A stretch of 64,000 bases of DNA from Bin87 sp965222895. Lineage in GTDB: Bacteria > Chloroflexota > Dehalococcoidia > Lucifugimonadales > UBA3495. Every line of letters starts with the position of its first letter. The first letter of the stretch is position 1. A program made the position numbers and the translations under genes. The stretch lies in assembly GCA_965222895.1 (NCBI GenBank), contig CBDCVB010000001.1, positions 496,001 through 560,000 on the forward strand, written 5' to 3'. This document shows, piece after piece, positions 16,982 through 26,256 of the stretch. Under the pieces are notes generated by a model that worked only from the letters and a program-made list of their open reading frames with translations, was not told the DNA's origin and ran no database searches.

Positions 16982-18340
16982 ATGCCGGAACCTTACGAAC
17001 TCACCGTCTCCGAGGCCGCCGCGCAGATACGGCAGGGCACACTCTCGCCAGTAACACTGTGCCAGTCGTTGCTCGACCGGATCGACCGTTTCGACGGCGA
17101 TATTCACGCTTGGGTTACCATCGACCGAGAGGAAGTGCTGGAAACGGCCCGCCGCCGGGAGGCCGAGGTGGAACGCGGCGATCCCCTGGGGCCACTGCAC
17201 GGCGTTCCGGTGGGGCTCAAGGATATTTTCAACACCGACGGGATGCTGACCGCCGCCGGCTCCAGGATCTACTCTGAGTTCGTCCCCGACTATGATGCCA
17301 CGTCGGTGGCCAGGATACGCCGGGCCGGCGGGATTATCCTGGGCAAGGCGGTTACCACCGAGTTCGCCACCTCCGATCCGTCGCCGACCCGCAATCCGTG
17401 GAACCTTGAGCATACCCCGGGCGGCTCCAGCAGCGGCTCCTCGGCAGCCGTGGCCGCCCGAATGGCGCCCGCCGCCACCGGGTCGCAAACCGGCGGCTCC
17501 ACCTGCCGCCCCGCCGGTTACAACGGTATCGTGGGCCTGAAGCCAACCTACGGGCGCATCAGCCGCTACGGCGTCGTTCCGGTCAGTTGGTCATTGGACC
17601 ATGTCGGCATCCTGGTGCGGAGCGTGGCCGACGCCGCCCTGATGCTTACCGCGATGAGCGGCGTGGACCCTAACGACCCTGGATCACTTGACCTGCCCGT
17701 TCCCGACTTCACCCGACAGATGGCCCAGCATAATCATCCGCCGCGGATTGGTCTGCCGCGTGAATACTTCGCCGAGACCGCCACCGCCGAGGTATGGGCC
17801 CATACTGAGCAGGTGGCCCAACGGTTGGCTGATGCCGGAGCGGATGTGGTGGAGTTGTCGCTGCCCGACACCTTCGCCTCGTGCCACAGCGCCCAGCGCA
17901 TCGTCATGCACGTGGAATGTGCCGCCTACCACGAACGATTCTACCGAGAACGGGCCGACGATTATGGCCCACGAATCCGCTCCGCCATCGAAATGGGCTT
18001 GATAATGCCGGCGTCCAAGTACATCCAGGCGCAGCGGCTGAGACGTCAGTTCCGCGATGACATGGTGGACATGGTAAGGCAGGTCGATGTCGTCATGACG
18101 CCGGCCACCGTTTCACCCGCACCCAAGGACCTCAACACCACCGGCGACGCCGCCTTCCAGGTGCCCTGGACCTCCAGCGGTTTGCCCACGGTTGTCGTGC
18201 CGTCCGGACTGAGCGAGCTGGGCTTGCCCATGGCCGTCCAGTTCGGGGCCCTGCCCTGCGAGGAGGGTAAGCTGTTGGGCGCGGCCCAATGGTGCGAACA
18301 AGCGTTGGGAGTGTCCCTATGCCCGCCCGGGTATGATTAG
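16982..18340 (+). CDS. Amidase (amidase-signature family)
   Basis: 452 residues. The Ser-cis-Ser-Lys triad is visible: Lys in GVPVGLKDIFNTDG, cis-Ser in GSQTGGSTCRPAGYNG, and nucleophile Ser in the GGSSSGSSAAVAARMAP segment. KPTYGRISRYGVVP is the usual following block. It hydrolyses a carboxamide to acid plus ammonia. The closest look is to GatA/AtzF-like stand-alone amidases, but no gatB or gatC is near. The ATG at 16982 is chosen over an upstream in-frame start that overlaps the preceding small gene. Confidence 0.9.
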   Translation: MPEPYELTVSEAAAQIRQGTLSPVTLCQSLLDRIDRFDGDIHAWVTIDREEVLETARRREAEVERGDPLGPLHGVPVGLKDIFNTDGMLTAAGSRIYSEFVPDYDATSVARIRRAGGIILGKAVTTEFATSDPSPTRNPWNLEHTPGGSSSGSSAAVAARMAPAATGSQTGGSTCRPAGYNGIVGLKPTYGRISRYGVVPVSWSLDHVGILVRSVADAALMLTAMSGVDPNDPGSLDLPVPDFTRQMAQHNHPPRIGLPREYFAETATAEVWAHTEQVAQRLADAGADVVELSLPDTFASCHSAQRIVMHVECAAYHERFYRERADDYGPRIRSAIEMGLIMPASKYIQAQRLRRQFRDDMVDMVRQVDVVMTPATVSPAPKDLNTTGDAAFQVPWTSSGLPTVVVPSGLSELGLPMAVQFGALPCEEGKLLGAAQWCEQALGVSLCPPGYD

Positions 18341-18372
18341 GCTCCAACGGCGCAGAGCGCATGGGCGGTCAT

Positions 18373-18414
18373 CTTATTACCAGCACCAGTCTGCTTATTA
18401 CCAGCACCAGTCTG
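18373..18414. repeat. Tandem duplication of 21 bp
   Basis: The 21-bp unit beginning cttattaccagcaccag occurs twice without a gap in the 288-bp non-coding interval between the amidase and the TrpRS-like gene. No T-box leader motif is visible in that interval. Confidence 0.85.
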
Positions 18415-18628
18415 CGCTCGTCCCGTGAAAACTGACCACCGGGCTGGCTGTTTCGTAGCCGACGGTGTAGCGTTTGGCAATTGCCATCTTCCGGCCGGCA
18501 CCGGGGCGACGGTTATACAAACGTCTCCGTGGTTGGAGCAGGGGCCGTGGGTGAACGCCCCGCCGCCCACCGCCTTCCCCGCCGTTGCTGGTATTATGTA
18601 GCCAACCACCGGCTGAATATCTACCGCA

Positions 18629-20974
18629 ATGGCTACCACGCAATCGTACACGCCCGACGCGCACCGCCTGGCGGCATCTTTGCCCGCCATTTACGCCAGC
18701 CACCCGGCTGCCCAGGGTTTGGCCGCCGCCCGCCGAATCACCGTAACCGCCGCCGAACTGCAGGCCGCCGGCTGGGGCAACCATACCGATCCGGCTGTCA
18801 TCAACACCGCGGCGTTGCTGCTGCTGGCCGGCCCCCCCGATGGGGCCAACCGTCCGGGCGTGTCGGCTGCCATCGCCGAAGCGTGGCTGCGGGGCGCTGG
18901 CGCTCCGGGCGAATTCGTGGCTGCGGTATCTGATGCGATAGCCGGCGCCTGGCGGGAGCTGCAAACCGTTGCCGTGGCCACAGACCCAGCAGGCAGCGCG
19001 GCGCTGGGCAACAACGGATTGCTGCTCGGACACGCGGCTCTGCTCGACCTGGCTGCCCTGGAACGCCACCGCGACTACTTGCGTGAAGCGCCGGCGACCG
19101 GAAGCGAACGGTATCTTGCTGCCTACCTTTCTGGATACCGGCAGGGATGTTTGATCCCGGCGCTGCTGCTCGGCCCCCGCTTGTCGATGCCGGCGGCGAT
19201 GGCGATGTACGCGTCGCGTATGCCGCGTCTGGCCGAGTTTCTGGACGGGCAGGATGCCGCCCTGGTGCCAACCGACTGGCGTCGACTGGCCCAGGTGGAT
19301 GATGTGCAGAAAGGCGTGATGCGCCTGTTGGCTGGCGAAGACCCGGCGTTGGTCAAATCCGAGATGCCGCCGCCCGGATTGCCCTACGCCGAATATCGTG
19401 GGCAGCAACGCTCCGTCATCGCCGGCAGCCACGACCTCATCCTGAACCTAACCCATGACCGCATCGAAGCGTCCCGCAACGTCGCCGCCGAAAAGTACCT
19501 GGAAAGCGATACCATTCACAAGCCGGCGGTCGAGGAAAACTTGTTCGTTAGCGCCCGTCGCCGTGCCCGCCAACTGGGGTTGTCTGCGGAGACGGCGGAA
19601 GACATCGCCCGCCTGCTGCTCTCCAACGCCCGTGCCGTGCAGGAGCGCACCCTCAACGACATCGCCCAGCGGCTCAGCCGGCTGCACGGGCAAATCCTGG
19701 ACGCCGACTCTCCGGAGTCGCGCACCGAAGAGCAGGACATGGCCATACCGTCGCTGGTGGTGCGTACCGGCGACCAGCCACTGGCCCGGGAAAACGAACT
19801 CATCAAGGAGCTGCGCGTAACCGGGCTCAACGAAAGCTACCCCGAACAGCGCCGGCAGCTCGCCCAGTGGTTCGATGCTCCCCATCCCTATATGGAAACC
19901 GGCCAGATTGTCGGCAGCCGCGACGCCGACCTGTTCCTGCAAGCGCTCACCGATGGACAACGCTGCAAGGTTGTCGCAACGATGGCGGCGGCGGGCCCGA
20001 TGCACCTGGGCCACGGTGCGCTGGCCGACCTGCTGCGCTACTTCCAGTCGTTGGGCGCCCAGGTCGTCCTCGGGTTCCGTGACCTGGAACTGACCCACGC
20101 CGCCATCAGCGACACTCGGCAGGAGCGGCGGCAAGGCCGGCCTGACACCGGCCACCCCGATGTGCGGGCCACCGCTCGCCAGGCCATGCACGACCGTTTG
20201 CTTACCCTGGCCGCCGCCGGCCTCGATTTGCACCGCACCGACGCCTACCTGCAGATGGATCGCCCGGCCATCACGGCAACGGCATTCGCCCTGGGCAGCG
20301 CCATCCCCCTCAGCTTGCTCAACTCGGCGTTGGGTTTGCGCTTGCGCGACAGCGCTACCGATACCTTCCTGCCCCTGTTGCGCCTGGCCGACATTCTGCA
20401 CACCCAGCAGGCTGAGTCAGGCGGGCCGTGCCGCACGCTGGCGCTCGACGGCCTCGGCGGTGATGTGTACGTCCGCATGGCCCGCAACGTGGCCGAGGAG
20501 TTCGGGTTCATCAAGCCGTCGGCGTTGTACTTGCGTATGGTGCGCAGCCTTACCACCTACCACGACCCGCGCACCGGCTCAGCCGTCGAGGTGATGACCA
20601 ACCGCGTGCCCCCGGGGAGCATCGCATATCAGGATGATGCCGACGAAGTGCGCCGGCGCATCGGGCGGGCCTACACGGGTGGTCGCCAGACGCTGGCAGA
20701 GCAGCGGCGACTCGGCGGCAATCCTGACCCCCGCGTCTGCGGCGTCGCCAGCCTGCACGCTTTCCACGCCACCACCGGAGCCAGCGATTTCGCCGAACTG
20801 CAACGCCAGTGTCGCGCCGGCGAGTTGCTGTGCGGTCAGTGCAAAGCATCCGCCACCGAGGGCCTGCTAAAATACCTGCAAGAGCACCGCCGGTTGCGAG
20901 ACAATCTGCCCGCGGAAACGCGCCACCGCGCCCGCGCCCTGTCCGGCTTGACGACGAAGGAGGATTGGCAATGA
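18629..20974 (+). CDS. Archaeal-type tryptophanyl-tRNA synthetase-like protein with chorismate-mutase-like segment
   Basis: 781 residues in three parts. Residues 1-260 are helical and unrecognised. Residues about 268-342 resemble an AroQ chorismate mutase helix bundle (LTHDRIEASRNVAAEKYL ... ARAVQERTL), with Arg278, Lys289, Glu302/303 and Gln338 where AroQ uses catalytic residues. Residues about 385-781 follow the archaeal/eukaryal TrpRS: GPMHLGHG (class I HIGH motif, 457-463), MARNVAEEFGFIKPSALY, RRRIGRAYTGGRQTLAEQR, and CRAGELLCGQCK. The KMSKS/KMSAS loop is replaced by NRVPPGSIAY, so normal adenylation may be lost. A complete bacterial trpS follows in the same operon. Function is unknown. 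An amide ligase, a tryptophan sensor or an atypical synthetase are possible. The weak Shine-Dalgarno leaves the exact start uncertain. Confidence 0.75.
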   Translation: MATTQSYTPDAHRLAASLPAIYASHPAAQGLAAARRITVTAAELQAAGWGNHTDPAVINTAALLLLAGPPDGANRPGVSAAIAEAWLRGAGAPGEFVAAVSDAIAGAWRELQTVAVATDPAGSAALGNNGLLLGHAALLDLAALERHRDYLREAPATGSERYLAAYLSGYRQGCLIPALLLGPRLSMPAAMAMYASRMPRLAEFLDGQDAALVPTDWRRLAQVDDVQKGVMRLLAGEDPALVKSEMPPPGLPYAEYRGQQRSVIAGSHDLILNLTHDRIEASRNVAAEKYLESDTIHKPAVEENLFVSARRRARQLGLSAETAEDIARLLLSNARAVQERTLNDIAQRLSRLHGQILDADSPESRTEEQDMAIPSLVVRTGDQPLARENELIKELRVTGLNESYPEQRRQLAQWFDAPHPYMETGQIVGSRDADLFLQALTDGQRCKVVATMAAAGPMHLGHGALADLLRYFQSLGAQVVLGFRDLELTHAAISDTRQERRQGRPDTGHPDVRATARQAMHDRLLTLAAAGLDLHRTDAYLQMDRPAITATAFALGSAIPLSLLNSALGLRLRDSATDTFLPLLRLADILHTQQAESGGPCRTLALDGLGGDVYVRMARNVAEEFGFIKPSALYLRMVRSLTTYHDPRTGSAVEVMTNRVPPGSIAYQDDADEVRRRIGRAYTGGRQTLAEQRRLGGNPDPRVCGVASLHAFHATTGASDFAELQRQCRAGELLCGQCKASATEGLLKYLQEHRRLRDNLPAETRHRARALSGLTTKEDWQ

Positions 20975-21132
20975 AAGAACTTTACTACAAGTACTTTTGC
21001 ACCTTGCCAACCACCACCGACGCCGCCTGTGAGTACCAGTACACGGTTTTCACCTTCGTGGGGATAGCCATTCTGGTCGGAGGCGCCATTATGATTGGAA
21101 TTGCTCTGGCGCGCCGGCAGAAGAATGGCTAG
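20971..21132 (+). CDS. Small single-span membrane protein
   Basis: 53 residues. A short N-terminal part with two cysteines (YFCTLPTTTDAACEYQY) is followed by one membrane helix (VFTFVGIAILVGGAIMIGIA) and a basic tail (ARRQKNG). The ATG overlaps the stop of the TrpRS-like gene by 4 bp and has a strong aaggagga Shine-Dalgarno, which decides this start over longer frames. Translationally coupled to both neighbours. No family recognised. Confidence 0.75.
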   Translation: MKELYYKYFCTLPTTTDAACEYQYTVFTFVGIAILVGGAIMIGIALARRQKNG

Positions 21133-21134
21133 CC

Positions 21135-21320
21135 TTGGCTGAACTGGCCGCGTATCTGCTGTTTGTGCTGACCGTCGGATTCCTGGGTTCAGTCTGTTAC
21201 GAATGGACGGAACGCACCGAAAAGTTCTTGCCCAAGTCCCTGCTGCGAACCGTCGCGTGGTTCTGGATTGGGATGGCCGGCCTGCTCCTCTCCGCGCTGA
21301 TAAAAGTAACCGGCGTATAA
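21135..21320 (+). CDS. Small two-span membrane protein
   Basis: 61 residues with two predicted membrane helices (AAYLLFVLTVGFLGSVCYE and VAWFWIGMAGLLLSALIKV) joined by a charged loop (WTERTEKFLPKSLLR). The start is a TTG two bases after the preceding stop, without an obvious Shine-Dalgarno, so re-initiation after the upstream gene is likely. It lies 39 bp before trpS. No family recognised. Confidence 0.6.
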   Translation: MAELAAYLLFVLTVGFLGSVCYEWTERTEKFLPKSLLRTVAWFWIGMAGLLLSALIKVTGV

Positions 21321-21359
21321 CCCCATTGCAAACCGCAACCCCATCTCAGGAGATTATCT

Positions 21360-22376
21360 ATGCCCAACCAGCAACGCATCCTCACCGGTATGCGACCCAC
21401 CGGACAACTGCATCTGGGCCACTATCTGGGCGCGCTGGAAAACTGGATTCAGCTGCAGCACGAGTACGAATGCTTCTTCCTGATTGCCGACTATCAGGCC
21501 ATGGGCGACCATCTGGACGACATTGGCCTGATTCAACGGTCGGTTCTAGACGTGGCAACTGACTGGCTGGCGGTGGGAATCGACCCCGAAAAGGCGTCCT
21601 TCGTCATCCAGAGCTACGTGCCGGAACACGCCGAGCTGACCATGTTCCTCAGTATGCTGACTCCGCTGAACCAGCACCAGAAGAACCCCACGCTGCGGGC
21701 GGAAATCGGCCAGCTGGAATCGGAAAACCAGTCGGTTACGCTGGGTTTCTTCAACTACCCATTGAGCCAGGTTGCCGACATCCTGCTGCCCAAGGCCCAC
21801 CTGGTGCCCGTGGGCGAGGATCAGGTCGCACACATCGAGTACACCCGCGACATCGCCCGACGTTTCAATCGCATTTATGGCGAGGTCTTTCCCATGCCCC
21901 GCGCCCGGGTGGGCCGTGTCCCCCGTCTCGTGGGCACCGACGGCCGGGCTAAGATGAGCAAGAGTCTCAACAACGCGGTGTACCTGGCCGACGATCCCGG
22001 TACGGTGAAGGAGCGGGTCCGCCGCATGGTTACCGACACCACCGGCGAAAACCCGCGGCTCAGACGCACCGACCCCGGCGTGGTCGAATACAACCCGGCC
22101 TTCCTGTACCACGACGCCTTTAACGATGATGCCGATGCGGTGGCCGAACTGAAGGAGCGCTACACCGCCGGCACGGTCAGTGACGTGGAGGTCAAAGACC
22201 GCCTGTCCGACGCGCTAAACCGCTTCCTGGAACCCATCCGAGAGCGCCGGTCGTGGTACGCCGAGCACCCCGACTACGTGCGCGACGTGCTGCGCGCCGG
22301 CACCGGGCGCGAACGAACCATCGCCCAACAAACCATCACCGACGTCCGCCAGGCCATGCAGGTAATGTACGCCTGA
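21360..22376 (+). CDS. trpS: Tryptophanyl-tRNA synthetase, bacterial type
   Basis: 338 residues, standard length. PTGQLHLGHYLGAL carries the HIGH motif, FLIADYQAMGDH and GEDQVAHIEYTRDIARRFN bind tryptophan and dimerise, and GRAKMSKSLNN is the KMSKS loop. It charges tRNA-Trp. The ATG has aggag 9 bp upstream. It is the last gene of the operon begun by the TrpRS-like paralogue, which lacks KMSKS, so this gene presumably does the housekeeping charging. Confidence 0.97.
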   Translation: MPNQQRILTGMRPTGQLHLGHYLGALENWIQLQHEYECFFLIADYQAMGDHLDDIGLIQRSVLDVATDWLAVGIDPEKASFVIQSYVPEHAELTMFLSMLTPLNQHQKNPTLRAEIGQLESENQSVTLGFFNYPLSQVADILLPKAHLVPVGEDQVAHIEYTRDIARRFNRIYGEVFPMPRARVGRVPRLVGTDGRAKMSKSLNNAVYLADDPGTVKERVRRMVTDTTGENPRLRRTDPGVVEYNPAFLYHDAFNDDADAVAELKERYTAGTVSDVEVKDRLSDALNRFLEPIRERRSWYAEHPDYVRDVLRAGTGRERTIAQQTITDVRQAMQVMYA

Positions 22377-22383
22377 GGCGCAG

Positions 22384-22614
22384 ATGACTATGTTGCAACC
22401 AAATATCACTGGTGAACCTAACTGGCAGTTGGCGCGTGAGATTATCGGCCAGTTGCGCGTGATGCCAGCTACCAGCTACAATCACCGAATTGGAGAACGT
22501 GACATTATGCGAGCCATGGACCCTGCGCGGTTGCTGGAAAAATTGACCGGCCATCCGACTCGAGCCGTAGTGTCCGGGTACTCAATATCGCCCTACCTCA
22601 GCCAGTTGGCCTAG
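22384..22614 (+). CDS. Short hypothetical open frame after trpS, possibly a decayed gene
   Basis: 76 codons with gaggcgcag before the ATG, 7 bp after trpS. Beyond its stop the same strand reads on as DKNVTVTIIARRTLVNP, then in another frame as EDDPEDEAAQVGLHSGR...DAVKTLIR to a stop at 22751. The compositions look protein-like, as if one gene had acquired a stop and a frameshift. I recognise no family. Confidence 0.3.
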   Translation: MTMLQPNITGEPNWQLAREIIGQLRVMPATSYNHRIGERDIMRAMDPARLLEKLTGHPTRAVVSGYSISPYLSQLA

Positions 22615-23208
22615 GATAAGAACGTCACAGTTACCATCATCGCGCGCCGGACGCTGGTGAACCCGAGGACGACCCGGAAGACGAGGCTGCGCAGGTGGGG
22701 TTGCACAGTGGACGTACCACGAGCGATGCTGTGAAGACGCTGATAAGATGACACCCATCTAAACGAAAGGGGAATTAACGCCAAATGAAATCCGAAGTCA
22801 CTACTCTCGCCACCATGTTAGAGGGAGATGTGGAATACGTGATACCACAATTCCAACGCGCCTATGCGTGGAAGAAGGAAGAACAGTGGTCTCCTCTCTG
22901 GGATGACATCATGAATACGGCAAAAGCCATAACGAAGGCTAAAACCATTGAGGAAGTACCGCCGCACTTTATGGGGCCTGTAGTTATACAGGAACGTAGT
23001 GCACATCCCGACGGACGCCCGCCGGGATACATTGTCGTCGACGGCCAACAACGTATGACTACAATGCTGATTCTGCTCAAAGCAGCGGGAGACGCTGCCG
23101 AAGAATTGGGGATGTCTGACCTCGCTGAAAAATTCCTCTCTCGTATCTGGAACGAAATCGGTGTCAACATCAAAACACCCAAAGTGAGACACGCGAACAG
23201 TCGTGACC

Positions 23209-24660
23209 GTAACTGTTCAGAGTTGCGGGGAAGTGAGCAGTTGTCGGCAAGCGGCGAGGGGATTCAGTCCTTGGGCGCGCCAGGTGCCGAAGAGGGAAGC
23301 CAGGGTCATCTTACTGCTGCTGCCCCGTTCCGACCGGGTGCCGCCGCTGATCTTGCGACTGACGACCAGATGGCGCAGGCTGCGTTCGGCGGCGTTGTTG
23401 TCCGGTGGCGCCTCCGGTTCGGCCACGAAGACGAAGAGCTCTTTGATATGGCGCTCGATGCGTCGGCATAACTTGGCCTGGGTTGCCGAAGGGTCGTGAA
23501 GGAAGGGTTGGCAAATGGCCAGCAGCTGCCGTTCCAGGGCCAGTTGGGCGGTGCGTCGCCGCTTGGTCTGAGGATGGGCGCTGGCTTTGGCCCGGTCGTA
23601 AATCTCGTGGACGGCGTCGGCCCACTGCGCCAGTGGCGCGTCATCGGGGTAGAGGGTTCGCAGGTCGTGGATGTCCCGCAGCAGATGGACCCAGCAGCGC
23701 TGTTTGGGGCCCTCGTAATGGTGGTAGGCGGCGTAGAAATCGCTGACCAGGACGCCGGAGAAGGTGTCGCCCAGAGCTTCATCCACCACTTCCTTGTTGC
23801 GACCCCGCCGCAGGAAGTAGCGCGCCGATGGTGTGCTGAAAGTCCACACGTAGCCGTTGTGTCCATCCTCACGCCAGCCGGTCTCGTCGGCATGGACCAC
23901 TGGGCTGGCGCGGACTTGGGCCAGAATCCGGTCCACTGCGGACTGGGCCCTTCGCGCGGTGCGATGCACCGCAGCCATGATGGCTCCCGCGCTGAGGCTC
24001 AGCCCATGAACGGTGTGCAGATACCGCTGGATGACGGCGATGGGCAGTCGGGCTTCCTCTCGGAGCGTGGCAATCAGACTGACCAGGTTGATACCCAGGC
24101 GCTGCTGGCCCATCACTACGCCGTCCATTTGTGCAGGGGGAACGCAGCGGCGTCGGCACCCCGGACAATCCCTGGCGATGTAGACGTGCTCGGTAACTTC
24201 CGCCGGAACCTGGGGCAACTCGATGACCTCCCGCGTGCGCTGGGTCCAGCCACCGGACAACAGCGTTCCGCAGTCGGGACAGTGGTCCACCACATGCTCC
24301 ACCCGACGGGTGGGCGTCATGCGACGGCGGGCAAAGCCGTGGGGCCGCCCCTGGCGAGGAGCTTTGGGCTGGGCCGGTTTCTGGCTGGCTTCGGGTTTGA
24401 CACCGGGCATCCCCCGGGCGCCACTGGGTTTGGCCCGCCCTTCCAGCTGAGCAACCCGTTGCTCCAGGCCCTCGATGATGGCCTGCTGTCGGGCTATGAT
24501 GGCCTCCTGCCGTATGACGATGGCGATGAGCACATCGCGGTCAGCAGTGGACAGGTCGATTTCCGAATCCATACCCGTTATATGACATAACCACAACCCC
24601 TCGCGCAAGCCATCCCCGAACCTCTTTGAACCAATTCCCCCACCAAGTCTGAACAGTTAC
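23209..24660 (-). mobile_element. IS66-family insertion sequence, complete copy 2 (1452 bp)
   Basis: Ends gtaactgttcag and ctgaacagttac match copy 1, and the target duplication is tcgtgacc at 23201-23208 and 24661-24668. Same length and organisation as copy 1. It disrupts the DUF262/DUF1524 gene in antisense orientation. Confidence 0.96.
23217..24572 (-). CDS. IS66-family transposase (TnpC), copy 2
   Basis: 451 residues and collinear with the transposase at 1883-3238, with about a dozen scattered substitutions (for example IIEGLEQRVAQLEGR against VIERLEKRIAQLEGR). Zinc motifs HCPDCGTLL and CPGCRRRC, catalytic VVHADETGWR and VSDFYAAYHHY, and the C-terminal NNAAERSLRH block are all kept. The start is taken at the ATG corresponding to copy 1. 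It looks functional, so the family is probably still mobile in this genome. Confidence 0.93.
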   Translation of the reverse strand: MDSEIDLSTADRDVLIAIVIRQEAIIARQQAIIEGLEQRVAQLEGRAKPSGARGMPGVKPEASQKPAQPKAPRQGRPHGFARRRMTPTRRVEHVVDHCPDCGTLLSGGWTQRTREVIELPQVPAEVTEHVYIARDCPGCRRRCVPPAQMDGVVMGQQRLGINLVSLIATLREEARLPIAVIQRYLHTVHGLSLSAGAIMAAVHRTARRAQSAVDRILAQVRASPVVHADETGWREDGHNGYVWTFSTPSARYFLRRGRNKEVVDEALGDTFSGVLVSDFYAAYHHYEGPKQRCWVHLLRDIHDLRTLYPDDAPLAQWADAVHEIYDRAKASAHPQTKRRRTAQLALERQLLAICQPFLHDPSATQAKLCRRIERHIKELFVFVAEPEAPPDNNAAERSLRHLVVSRKISGGTRSERGSSSKMTLASLFGTWRAQGLNPLAACRQLLTSPQL

Positions 24661-26256
24661 TCGTGACCGCGCGGCCTTGCTCGAAGTTCTCTACGGGTAT
24701 GCCGACACTGAAGCCGCAAGCGGTATCGCCGACTGTTACGCTTTTTTCAATGACGCCGTTGTAGATTACTTAAGAAAAAGCGAAGACCGACATGAACGTT
24801 GTCAAGACCTGTTGAATACCTTGGAAAAGAAAATGGAGACGGCTGCGCTCTTGCTGGATCCATCGGAACAACCCAACGTCGTGTTTGAGACGCTGAACGC
24901 CCGCGCTGAGCGGCTAAAGCAGTCCGAATTGGTCAAAAACACTATCATGTACGAAGGTGCCGTAGTCGAGGACGAAGAACGCTCCAAAATCCTTTGGAAC
25001 GTTGACTTTGAGGATCAATACTGGCGTGAAGAAAAAGATGGGGCCAGCGAACTGGACTATTTCCTCAGCGACTGGTTAACCGCTCGGCTGGAAAGACGTA
25101 TTGCACCCAATAGGGTCGCTCCGGAATTTCGCTCTTATTTGCAGAGCACAAAGGCTGCCGGTCGCGAGGTAGAATATCTGACCGACAGACTAAACCCTGC
25201 TTCAAAAGTCTTTAGGGAGGTATACTGCGACAGGTTCCAGGACTCAATGCCCTCATCGCAAAGACTACTCGACATGGGGATCGGCGCTGTAATGCCGATA
25301 ATCCTGTGGCTGTGGGACCCAGACAATTCCGTTGACCGCAGAGAACGACAGGTCACACTCCGTATAATTGAGAGCTACGTCATCCGACGGATATTAGCAA
25401 ACTTGAATGTCGGTGCGACTTTGATGAACACCATGGTGTCCCTGTTGTATCACCTTCACAATGCAAATGAGCAAGCTCAAAGGCATAGTGACGCAATCCG
25501 CGACGCCCTCAGTAGCATCACTATCGATAGCGCGAGATGGCCGAAGGACGAGGAGATCAAGCAAAAGTTAACTACGATGCCACACGGAATGAGCGTTACC
25601 CGCCAGAACGTCGTGTTGACCGCTCTGGAAAACCGACTCCGACGCGACAACGGCAAACCTCCGTTGGATTTCAAGGTACATACTGCACCACTCATGCCCG
25701 CGAGTGAATCCAGTTTGAGTAACGGCTATCCCTTGACTGGAAGAGCTACTGAGTCCCGCTTGCGACGACGCCGGGAACGCGTCGGATTTCTGGGCAATCT
25801 GACGCTGACGAGAACGCGGATGACGGCGAAGCAACGAGAGCTCCCGTGGGCGGAGAAACGAGAGTTGTTGGAAAATCACAGGGAACTAGAGCTCAACCGA
25901 CAGCTACTCGACAAATCCGACGCCGATTGGACTGAAGACGCCATCGAAGATAGGACCGTTATCATGGTAGAACTCGCTATCAAAACCTGGCCTCACTCGA
26001 CTGAATGAAATCCCTACCTCACATAAGCATGGCCGAGCGGCAGTCGGCCAAACGTCGTATCAACCGCAACGATGTGATTCGGGATGTTGCAATGCAACCC
26101 ATTCTGGCCAGCATTGACCAATCGGTACGGGCCATTTTGCCGAGCTTCTGCGCATAGTTCCCCGCCTTGAATCCCCTCTGCCGCCGTGTTAGCGTAACGG
26201 CACCGCGTCAGCACCGATGGTGCGGCGCCTGATTACGGTCTGACGGAGGGAACGAT

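Larger units (their letters stand above)
22785..26008 (+). pseudogene. DUF262/DUF1524 (GmrSD-like) protein, split by IS66
   Basis: The 5' part (to 23208) encodes the DUF262 start: VIPQFQRAYAWKKEEQWSPL and YIVVDGQQRMTTMLILLKA (the DGQQR motif). The 3' part (from 24669) encodes the rest and a DUF1524 end with FLGNLTLTRTRM and WTEDAIEDR. An IS66 with duplication tcgtgacc lies between. Removing the IS and one duplication joins the halves exactly in frame to 587 residues, ...NSRDRAALLEVLYG.... Intact relatives (GmrSD, type IV) restrict modified phage DNA using NTP. The ATG has aaagggg upstream. The HNH histidine normally found in an EHLMP-like motif is not obvious (the local sequence is TAPLMP), so decay may extend beyond the insertion. 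Confidence 0.9.

Noticed and set aside
18341..18628. T-box leader for the TrpRS-like/trpS operon
   Set aside because: No T-box core (AGGGTGGNACCGCG-type) or terminator pair is seen; only a 21-bp tandem repeat.
26014..26256. Small genes in the interval before the thiolase-like gene
   Set aside because: Short frames exist on both strands (42 and 66 codons) but neither has a convincing ribosome site or recognisable family, so none is listed.
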